A DNA stretch of 64,000 nt from Pseudomonas monsensis. Lineage in GTDB: Bacteria > Pseudomonadota > Gammaproteobacteria > Pseudomonadales > Pseudomonadaceae. Location of the stretch: positions 5,103,001-5,167,000 of the forward strand of contig NZ_CP077087.1 of the NCBI RefSeq assembly GCF_014268495.2, given 5' to 3'. The notes beneath the pieces were generated by a model. That model was not told where the DNA came from, did no database searches, and saw nothing but the letters and a program-made list of their open reading frames with translations. Positions 57,729 through 64,000 of the stretch are shown piece after piece. The stretch's first letter is position 1. The number at the start of each line of letters is the position of its first letter. The position numbers and the translations under genes are program-made.

Positions 57729-58664
57729 TTAACCGCGGGACAGAAACACATCGGCCAGCAGTTGATTGCGCGGCAGTCCGGCCAGATACAGACGCTTTGC
57801 AAAGGCATCGACACTGGCGGTTGAGCCGCAGACTAAGGCCAGGGTTTGCCGGGATACAAGGCGCAGTTGCGCCAAAGCGGCGGCTGACTCGGCCGCCGTC
57901 CACAGCTCGACACTGAGGTTTTCGCGCTGCGCGGCCAGTGCCATCAAGGGTTTGGCCAGATAGTGTTCGCTCGCCTCATGGGCCACATGAATGATGCGAA
58001 TCGCGCCCTGGTGATCCTGACGCAAGGCTTCGCGCAACACCCCGAACAATGGGCCCAGGCCAGTGCCGGCGGCCAGCAGCCATAGCGGCCGGCTGTGCCA
58101 GTCCGGGTCGTAATGCAACGCGCCGCCGCGCAGTTCGCCGAGGCGCACCGGGTCGCCGATCTGCAGCCGTCGAGCGGCATCGCTGAATTCGCCGGGCTGG
58201 CGGCAGTCGAGGTGAAATTCGAGAAAGCGGTCTTCTTCCGGCAGACTCGCCAGCGAATACGGCCGGGCGATGTGATCGAGCCACAGCACCAGGTGTTGTC
58301 CGGCGCTGTAGCGCAACGGACGTTGCGGGGTCAGGCGCAGGCGCAGCACGCTGTCACTGAGCCAGTCCAGCGCCTCGACTTCGGCGGGGCGTCCGTCGGT
58401 GAGCGGATCGAAGGTGTGCACCTGCAAGTCTTCGACCACCTGACACTGACAGGCCAGCCGCCAGCCCTGCTGGCGTTGCTCGGCGCTCAAGGCGTCCGGG
58501 CGATTGTCCGCCGGCAGGCCTTGCACACATTGCACCAGACAGGCATGGCAACTGCCGGCGCGGCAGCTGTAAGGCACGGCGACACCGTTCTGATTAAGGG
58601 CGTCGAGCAGGTTGCTGCCCGCCGCCACCGACCACTGTCGTTCACCGACGCGAAGTTCAGGCAT
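57729..58664 (-). CDS. Ferredoxin-type iron-sulfur flavoprotein reductase
   Basis: 311 residues. An N-terminal [2Fe-2S] plant-type ferredoxin domain (CRAGSCHACLVQC, about residues 35-47, with the fourth Cys in the ACQCQV region) is followed by an FAD domain (RPYSLASLP) and an NAD domain (LLAAGTGLGPLFGVL). It belongs to the oxygenase-reductase or CDP-6-deoxyglucoseen reductase type. Partner unknown. The ATG at 58664 has GGGAGA upstream and overlaps the diguanylate cyclase stop by 8 bases, so the two are translated together. Confidence 0.9.
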   Translation of the reverse strand: MPELRVGERQWSVAAGSNLLDALNQNGVAVPYSCRAGSCHACLVQCVQGLPADNRPDALSAEQRQQGWRLACQCQVVEDLQVHTFDPLTDGRPAEVEALDWLSDSVLRLRLTPQRPLRYSAGQHLVLWLDHIARPYSLASLPEEDRFLEFHLDCRQPGEFSDAARRLQIGDPVRLGELRGGALHYDPDWHSRPLWLLAAGTGLGPLFGVLREALRQDHQGAIRIIHVAHEASEHYLAKPLMALAAQRENLSVELWTAAESAAALAQLRLVSRQTLALVCGSTASVDAFAKRLYLAGLPRNQLLADVFLSRG

Positions 58665-59775
58665 CGACATTCTCCCAGGCCGCCGCACAGCGATTGCGCC
58701 CGTCACGCTTGGCCCGGTAGAGCGCTTGATCGGCACGTTGCAAGGCGTCGTCGAGATCGTCACCCAGGCCGAGCAAGGTCATGCCCGCCGACAGGCTGAG
58801 CGAGCCCACATTCAGACCGACCAGTTCGACATCGGTGAAGGCGATGCGCAAGCGCTCGCAGCAGGCGGTCAGGCGTTCGGCGTCGCAATCGGGCAGCAGC
58901 AGCACAAATTCCTCACCACCATAACGCGCCAGCACATCGCCGTCGCGCAGACAGGCCTGAGCGACACCGGCGAATGCCTGCAACACCTGATCGCCGGCGG
59001 CATGGCCGTGCAGGTCATTAATGCGTTTGAAATGATCGAGATCGATCAGCGCCAGGCCGTGCACGACATCGCTGTCCATCGTATTGAGTTCGCGCGAGGC
59101 CAGGCGCAGAAAGTGCCGGCGGTTGAACAACCCGGTCAGCTCGTCGGTGGCAACCAGGTCTTCGAGCTGACGCATCATCCCGCGCAGGGTGTCCTGATGC
59201 GCCTGCAAGGCAAACCGGCGCTGACGCATGCGTTGGCGCGAGACTTGAACGAAGCGCGCGTACAGCACCAGCCACGCCAGCACCATGGCCAGAATGCACA
59301 CCTGCAACGCGGCGAGTGCCGGCTCGCGCAGACGAAACTGATAGGCGTCCCACAGCGTGATCGTGCAAAAACTGAAGAACACCAACAGCGCACAGCGGAT
59401 GAACGCCTGCCGACTGAGGTGAAACAGGCCGAACAACAGGATCAGCACGTAAAACACCAGAAACGCGCCGCGGGCTTCATCCAGATGCGCCATCAGCCAG
59501 GTCTGCCAGCCGAGCCCGAGCAGCACCTGCGCTTCGGTCAGGCTGGGGTCGGAAAAGCGCTGGTTGCGTCCGCTCCAGAACAGCGCGAACAGCGTCGCCT
59601 GACTGATCACCACCAGCGCGCTGCCAGTGGCCACGGAGCTCAGGGACTGGTCGTAATGACCGGTGAAAAACGTCAGCCACAGCAGCAGCAAAGCCAATCC
59701 ATAGGTGGCCGCAGCAAGGGCGAAGCGTTTGAGCAAAAGACGTTGAATGGCGTTATGGGTCAATCGTTGACTCAC
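58657..59775 (-). CDS. Membrane diguanylate cyclase (GGDEF)
   Basis: 372 residues. About five or six membrane helices lie in residues 15-180, then a GGDEF domain with active RYGGEEF and TDELTGLFNRRHF. An inhibitory I-site RxxD (RDGD) lies five residues before GGEEF. It should make cyclic di-GMP, with product inhibition. The gene order (pykA, enoyl-CoA hydratase, ferredoxin reductase, this gene, fumarase) matches that around sadC in P. aeruginosa as I recall it, so it may be the SadC counterpart, though it is shorter. The PilZ protein at 51193 is a possible reader of the signal. Confidence 0.9.
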   Translation of the reverse strand: MSQRLTHNAIQRLLLKRFALAAATYGLALLLLWLTFFTGHYDQSLSSVATGSALVVISQATLFALFWSGRNQRFSDPSLTEAQVLLGLGWQTWLMAHLDEARGAFLVFYVLILLFGLFHLSRQAFIRCALLVFFSFCTITLWDAYQFRLREPALAALQVCILAMVLAWLVLYARFVQVSRQRMRQRRFALQAHQDTLRGMMRQLEDLVATDELTGLFNRRHFLRLASRELNTMDSDVVHGLALIDLDHFKRINDLHGHAAGDQVLQAFAGVAQACLRDGDVLARYGGEEFVLLLPDCDAERLTACCERLRIAFTDVELVGLNVGSLSLSAGMTLLGLGDDLDDALQRADQALYRAKRDGRNRCAAAWENVDA

Positions 59776-59899
59776 CGTGCGATAAGAGGCTGACCGAGTG
59801 TCCTACTCTACAGACCGGCTGCCACTTTAGTGGCGTAGTCGATAAATGACCACCGATTTTCGGGCTCGAAAATTGACGTCAAATGCATGACCTGAAAAG

Positions 59900-60093
59900 C
59901 CCCTCACCCTAACCCTCTCCCGGAGGGAGAGGGGACTGACCGAGTGGTTTATCCGAGGTACGCCGACCTGAAACATCGCGCCGAACTCAGGTTTGAACAG
60001 CATGAAGATCGGACCCTTCCCTGAGTCGAACTCAGGTTTGAACAGTGTGAAGATCGGCCCCCTCGCCCCTGGGGAGAGGACTCGGGTGAGGGG
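59900..60093. repeat. CCCCTCACCC-type intergenic repeat with inner 45-base duplication
   Basis: The left end (59900-59934) has CCCCTCACCCTAACCCTCTC with a hairpin, and the right end (60070-60093) carries the inverse, GAGAGGACTCGGGTGAGGGG. Inside, a 35-base block beginning CGAACTCAGGTTTGAACAG occurs at 59982 and again at 60027, a 45-base period with three differences. Confidence 0.8.
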
Positions 60094-60226
60094 ATAGCTC
60101 TTGAAGTGCAAACCCGCTGTCCGATATTCGCCCACCCATGCGACCAACGAATGACTGCCGGCGCGTGTACGCCCCATCGAGGCGCGGTATACTGCCGCGC
60201 CTTTTTAGCGTCGCGCCACAGAGGGA

Positions 60227-60320
60227 CAGCTACGAGCCGCAAGCTTCAAGCGGCAAGCTCAAGCTCAAGCTGTCCGCGTACTGCTTTAACTTGCCGCTCG
60301 AAGCTAGAAGCTTGTAGCTG
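60227..60320. repeat. AAGCTT-rich inverted repeat before fumarase
   Basis: The left arm CAGCTACGAGCCGCAAGCTT (60227 on) pairs with the right arm ending GAAGCTTGTAGCTG (60320), each about 30 bases with a few mismatches. The loop contains the tandem AAGCTCAAGCTCAAGCTG. The right arm ends only 30 bases before the fumarase start codon, so it lies in its leader. Confidence 0.85.
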
Positions 60321-60349
60321 CCCCACCGTTTTTTAGAGGAGCGCGACTC

Positions 60350-61873
60350 ATGACCGTGATCAAGCAAGACGACCTGATTCAGAGCGTTGCCGACGCCCTG
60401 CAGTTCATTTCCTACTACCACCCCGTGGATTTCATCCAGGCGATGCACGAGGCCTACCTGCGCGAAGAATCGCCAGCGGCCCGTGACTCGATGGCGCAGA
60501 TCCTGATCAACTCGCGCATGTGCGCCACCGGCCACCGGCCGATCTGCCAGGATACCGGCATCGTCACCGTGTTCGTGCGTGTGGGCATGGACGTACGTTG
60601 GGATGGCGCCACCATGAGCCTGGACGACATGATCAACGAAGGCGTGCGCCGCGCCTACAACCTGCCGGAAAACGTCCTGCGTGCCTCGATCCTCGCCGAC
60701 CCGGCGGGCGCTCGTAAAAACACCAAGGACAACACCCCGGCAGTCATCCACTACTCCATCGTCCCGGGCAACACCGTGGAAGTGGACGTGGCGGCCAAGG
60801 GCGGCGGTTCCGAGAACAAGTCGAAAATGGCCATGCTCAACCCGTCCGACTCGATCGTCGACTGGGTACTCAAGACCGTTCCGACCATGGGCGCCGGCTG
60901 GTGCCCACCGGGCATGCTGGGCATCGGCATCGGCGGCACCGCCGAGAAAGCCGCGGTGATGGCCAAGGAAGTGTTGATGGAATCCATCGACATTCACGAG
61001 CTGAAGGCCCGTGGCCCGCAGAACCGCATTGAAGAAATGCGCCTGGAGCTGTTCGAGAAGGTCAACCAGCTGGGCATCGGCGCCCAGGGCCTTGGTGGCC
61101 TGACCACCGTGCTCGACGTGAAGATCATGGACTACCCGACTCACGCCGCTTCCCTGCCGGTGTGCATGATCCCGAACTGCGCCGCCACCCGTCACGCGCA
61201 CTTCGTGCTCGACGGTACAGGTCCAGCCTCGCTGGAAGCGCCACCGCTGGACGCCTACCCGGAAATCGTCTGGGAAGCCGGCCCGTCGGCTCGCCGCGTC
61301 AACCTCGACACCCTGACCCCGGAAGACGTGCAGAGCTGGAAGCCGGGCGAAACCGTCCTGCTCAACGGCAAAATGCTCACCGGTCGCGACGCTGCGCACA
61401 AACGCATGGTCGAGATGCTGAACAAGGGTGAAACCCTGCCGGTAGACCTCAAAGGTCGCTTCATCTACTACGTCGGCCCGGTTGACCCGGTCGGTGACGA
61501 AGTGGTTGGTCCGGCTGGCCCGACCACCGCAACGCGGATGGACAAGTTCACCCGGCAGATCCTCGAGCAAACCGGCCTGTTGGGCATGATCGGCAAGTCC
61601 GAGCGCGGCCCGACCGCGATCGACGCGATCAAGGACAACAAGGCCGTGTACCTGATGGCCGTCGGTGGCGCCGCGTACCTGGTGGCTCAGGCCATCAAGA
61701 AGTCCAAGGTGCTGGCATTCGCCGAGCTCGGCATGGAAGCGATCTACGAGTTCGAGGTCAAGGACATGCCGGTCACCGTTGCGGTGGACAGCAAAGGTGA
61801 ATCGGTGCACATCACCGGTCCTGCGATCTGGCAACAGAAGATCAGCGAAAGCCTGGCGGTCGAAGTGCAGTAA
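60350..61873 (+). CDS. fumA: Class I fumarate hydratase (iron-sulfur)
   Basis: 507-residue fumarase of the oxygen-sensitive class I type, for the citric acid cycle. The N-terminal half has the 4Fe-4S binding region (MCATGHRPICQDTG, and CMIPNCAATRHAHFVLDG), and the C-terminal half is the beta-subunit fold (YYVGPVDPVGDEVVGPAGPTTATRMDKF). Both L(+)-tartrate dehydratase-like parts are fused, as in FumA/FumB. AGAGGAG lies 8 bases before the ATG. A terminator follows. The name FumA is by type; some annotate it fumB or ttdA-like. Confidence 0.95.
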   Translation: MTVIKQDDLIQSVADALQFISYYHPVDFIQAMHEAYLREESPAARDSMAQILINSRMCATGHRPICQDTGIVTVFVRVGMDVRWDGATMSLDDMINEGVRRAYNLPENVLRASILADPAGARKNTKDNTPAVIHYSIVPGNTVEVDVAAKGGGSENKSKMAMLNPSDSIVDWVLKTVPTMGAGWCPPGMLGIGIGGTAEKAAVMAKEVLMESIDIHELKARGPQNRIEEMRLELFEKVNQLGIGAQGLGGLTTVLDVKIMDYPTHAASLPVCMIPNCAATRHAHFVLDGTGPASLEAPPLDAYPEIVWEAGPSARRVNLDTLTPEDVQSWKPGETVLLNGKMLTGRDAAHKRMVEMLNKGETLPVDLKGRFIYYVGPVDPVGDEVVGPAGPTTATRMDKFTRQILEQTGLLGMIGKSERGPTAIDAIKDNKAVYLMAVGGAAYLVAQAIKKSKVLAFAELGMEAIYEFEVKDMPVTVAVDSKGESVHITGPAIWQQKISESLAVEVQ

Positions 61874-61888
61874 GCGCTTCGCCCTATG

Positions 61889-61928
61889 AAAACGGCCGGC
61901 TCATCCCCAGGGATGACCGGCCGTTTTT
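61889..61928 (+). terminator. Terminator of fumarase
   Basis: The stem AACGGCCGG-TCATCC / GGATGA-CCGGCCGTT, with one bulged C and a CCAG loop, is followed by TTT. Confidence 0.93.
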
Positions 61929-61986
61929 GCATGTGCAAACCCAATGCGATAAAAAACCTGCCAAAGCATACAAAATGTTCTTGCGC

Positions 61987-62006
61987 ACCTGTCAGATCTG
62001 ACAGGT
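61987..62006 (+). promoter_or_regulatory. LuxR-type box C, before the TcB gene
   Basis: The 20-mer ACCTGTCAGATCTGACAGGT is a perfect 20-base palindrome, the length and end sequence of a canonical lux box. The centre lies 77 bases before the ATG chosen for TcB. It is the most symmetric of the four copies. Confidence 0.82.
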
Positions 62007-62073
62007 TAATTCCAATGCCATTCTTGATAGCGTCAATCCATTCACGCCAACCCCGTGCGCAATGGATTCGAGC

Positions 62074-64000
62074 ATGCCTGACCGACAAGAACTGAGCATC
62101 ACCACACCTGCCATCGCCAAAAGCGCATCGCTCGCGACCATCGGTAAAAGCTGGGGCGCCGTGGGGCCGACTGGCGCGGCATCGTTCGAGCTGCCGATCC
62201 CGACCTCCCCCGGCCGGGGCTGGGATCCACAGTTTTCGCTGAGCTACAACAGTCAGAGCGGCAACGGTCCGTTCGGTCTGTCCTGGCACTTGGGCGGCGT
62301 GGGTCAGATCAGCCGCCGAACCCATAAAGGTGTGCCGCGTTACACCGATCACGACGAGATCATCGGCGTCGATGGGGAAGTGTGGATGCCAGAGCTGGAC
62401 GAGGATGGCGAGCTCAAATTCCGTGAAGAAAGCACCTACAACGGCGTCAACATCGGCCCGCACAGGGTGGTGCGCTACTGGCCTCGAGTCGAAAGCGATT
62501 TTGCCTTGCGCGAGCGCTGGCAGCGCCAGACCCGAGAAGCAGATCCACCGGTATTCTGGTTGATACACGGCGCCGACGGCTCGCTACACCTTTACGGCAA
62601 GACCGAAGCCACACGGCTCGCCGATCCTGAGGCCCCAGGGCGAATCGCCAGCTGGTTGCTGTGCGAAAGCATGAACGCCCGTGGCGAACACATCTGTTTT
62701 GAATACAAGGCCGATGATCAGGATCCCGACCCGGTGCATGACTACCGTGCCCAGCGCTATCTGCGCCGTGTGTGCTACGGCAACTTCACCGCCAGCAGCC
62801 ATCTGTACAGCTGGACGATCGACAATCCCGCCGAACTCGACTGGCACTTTCAGTTGCTGTTCGATTACGGCGAGCGCAGCACCGCGCTGGCCGATGTACC
62901 GGACTACGATGGCGCAACGGTGCAACCCTGGCTCACGCGCCAGGACCCGTTTTCGACCTACGGCCGAGGCTTTGAACTGGCGACCCGCCGGCTGTGCCGG
63001 CAAGTCCTGATGTTTCATCGTTTCAGCGATGACCCGGCGATCAGGCCAGCGCTGGTGCGTCGCCTGTTGCTGGAATATTCGACGCCTTCCAGCGACTGGT
63101 CTTTCAGCCAGATCAGCGCCGCCCACTATCAGTCTTATGATGCCAGTGGCGGCGTCGAAAACAGCCCGCCCGTGGAGTTCGAATATTCAACGTTCGACAT
63201 CAATCGCACCCCCACACGCCTGCTCGAAACCGATAACCAACCCGGTGTGGAAGACGGCGGTTTCTACCAGTGCGTTGACCTTTATGGCGAAGGCGTGCCG
63301 GGTTTTTTGTGTCGCTATGATCAGTGCTGGTATTACCGTGAGCCACTGCGCCAAACCTCAGGCACCGATGAAATCGGCTACGGGCCATGGCAGGCGCTGG
63401 ACAACATTCCGTTGGGCGATCGCAAGCGCCCGGTGCAACAACTGCTGACGGACCTGACCGGCGATGGCCGCCTCGACTGGATCAGCGCGCAACCGGGTAT
63501 CAGTGCGTTTCGCGCACTCAATGCACAGCGTGAATTCGCCGACTTCGTCCCGTTCAATGCATTTCCACTGGAGTTTTTCCACACGCTGTCGCAACTCGGT
63601 GATCTGAGCGGTGACGGGCTCAGTTCACTGGGGTTGATCGGGCCGACCTCGGTGCGTCTCTATGCCAACCGACGTGAGGAAGGCTTCGCCCCCGGCGAAG
63701 AAGTGCTGCATGTGCCCGTTGATGACCACCTGCCGTTGTTCAGCAACTCGCCCACTGAACTGGTGCTGCTGGGCAACCTGCTCGGCAGCGACATGCCTGA
63801 GCTGTGCCGTATCCGTCATGACGAAATCAAATGCTGGCCGAACCTGGGGCACGGCAGGTTTGGCGAAGGCCGGGTGATCAGCGCCCTGCCCTTTGAGTAC
63901 GAAACGTTCGATGCAGCGCGGGTACGCATCGCCGACCTCGATGGCAGCGGCGCCCCTGCGCTGATTTATCTGCAATCGCAGGGGTTCGAGATCTACCGCA
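62074..64000 (+). CDS. Tc toxin B component, N-terminal part (SpvB/TcdB-like; cut by window edge)
   Basis: About 642 codons visible; it continues right of the window. It starts MPDRQELSITTPAIAKSASL. The SpvB (virulence plasmid 65 kDa B) domain covers roughly residues 25-370, with GPTGAASFELPIPTSPGRGW, FSLSYNSQSGNGPFGLSWHLGG and the later YGNFTASSHLYSW. FG-GAP/VCBS-like repeats of the TcB beta-propeller follow: LTDLTGDGRLDWI, GDLSGDGLSSLGL and IADLDGSGAPALIYL. TcB and TcC form the cocoon that encloses the toxic effector. An ATG 4 codons upstream is possible, but this Met has a GGA at 7 bases and matches the usual start of relatives. It lies about 15 kb from the TcA genes; no TcC is visible. 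Confidence 0.93.
   Translation, partial: MPDRQELSITTPAIAKSASLATIGKSWGAVGPTGAASFELPIPTSPGRGWDPQFSLSYNSQSGNGPFGLSWHLGGVGQISRRTHKGVPRYTDHDEIIGVDGEVWMPELDEDGELKFREESTYNGVNIGPHRVVRYWPRVESDFALRERWQRQTREADPPVFWLIHGADGSLHLYGKTEATRLADPEAPGRIASWLLCESMNARGEHICFEYKADDQDPDPVHDYRAQRYLRRVCYGNFTASSHLYSWTIDNPAELDWHFQLLFDYGERSTALADVPDYDGATVQPWLTRQDPFSTYGRGFELATRRLCRQVLMFHRFSDDPAIRPALVRRLLLEYSTPSSDWSFSQISAAHYQSYDASGGVENSPPVEFEYSTFDINRTPTRLLETDNQPGVEDGGFYQCVDLYGEGVPGFLCRYDQCWYYREPLRQTSGTDEIGYGPWQALDNIPLGDRKRPVQQLLTDLTGDGRLDWISAQPGISAFRALNAQREFADFVPFNAFPLEFFHTLSQLGDLSGDGLSSLGLIGPTSVRLYANRREEGFAPGEEVLHVPVDDHLPLFSNSPTELVLLGNLLGSDMPELCRIRHDEIKCWPNLGHGRFGEGRVISALPFEYETFDAARVRIADLDGSGAPALIYLQSQGFEIYR

Larger units (their letters stand above)
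59776..60349. other. Repeat-rich region upstream of fumarase
   Basis: 574 bases between divergent genes, filled by two repeat elements described separately (59900-60093 and 60227-60320). Only about 60100-60226 is unoccupied; it may hold the fumarase promoter (a TATACTG sequence lies near 60188). I see no gene. Confidence 0.7.

Noticed and set aside
47041..62006. The repeated palindrome as the end of an insertion sequence or a REP
   Set aside because: No transposase or target duplication is present, the sequence differs from all REP types here, and each copy sits at a promoter distance from a start codon.

Overview
The window is chromosomal DNA of a Pseudomonas, most likely of the P. fluorescens group. 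The GC content is high. The core gene order matches what I recall of P. aeruginosa: aspS, Dps, cold-shock protein, slyX, HIT protein and oprD in one block; mscS, yajQ, panE, histidine kinase, Nudix protein, GST, argJ, secA and dciA in a second; a Pct-type chemoreceptor, purU, mvaT and sbcB in a third; pyruvate kinase, enoyl-CoA hydratase, ferredoxin reductase, a GGDEF protein and class I fumarase in a fourth. Typical Pseudomonas REP palindromes sit between many of these genes.

Layout. Positions 1-6130 hold aspS (cut by the left edge), small regulatory and stress genes, and an OprD porin behind an 0.9 kb leader. Positions 6188-19660 hold the mscS-to-dciA block and a HerA-like ATPase. Positions 19849-28218 hold an amino-acid chemoreceptor, a three-gene glycosyltransferase/deacetylase/flippase operon, purU, mvaT and sbcB. 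Positions 28400-35119 are a tight six-gene operon (RDD, SpoIIM, DUF4129, DUF4350, MoxR ATPase, DUF58) in which almost every junction is a 4-base overlap.

From 35137 the character changes. An insecticidal-type Tc toxin system is spread over about 29 kb. It has a split TcA (1218 + 1359 codons, like YenA1/YenA2 or TcaA/TcaB), a 1241-residue Ig-like modular protein in the same operon followed across one in-frame amber codon by another Ig module, a separate 1044-residue Ig-like repeat protein, a tandem pair of delta-60-repeat proteins, and the start of a SpvB/TcB protein running off the right edge. Ordinary core genes lie between these pieces: pyruvate kinase between the second Ig protein and the delta-60 pair, and enoyl-CoA hydratase, ferredoxin reductase, diguanylate cyclase and fumarase between the delta-60 pair and TcB.

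The main finding is that each of the four separated toxin-related transcription units is preceded, about 70-113 bases before its start codon, by the same palindrome, CTGTCAGATCTGACAG (one copy carries three changes). It has the CT-N12-AG form of a LuxR-family (lux/las-rhl) box, and one copy extends to a perfect 20-base palindrome. The scattered genes therefore look like one regulon, probably under a LuxR-type regulator that is not encoded in this window, and the Ig-like and delta-60 proteins look like unrecognised members of the toxin system.
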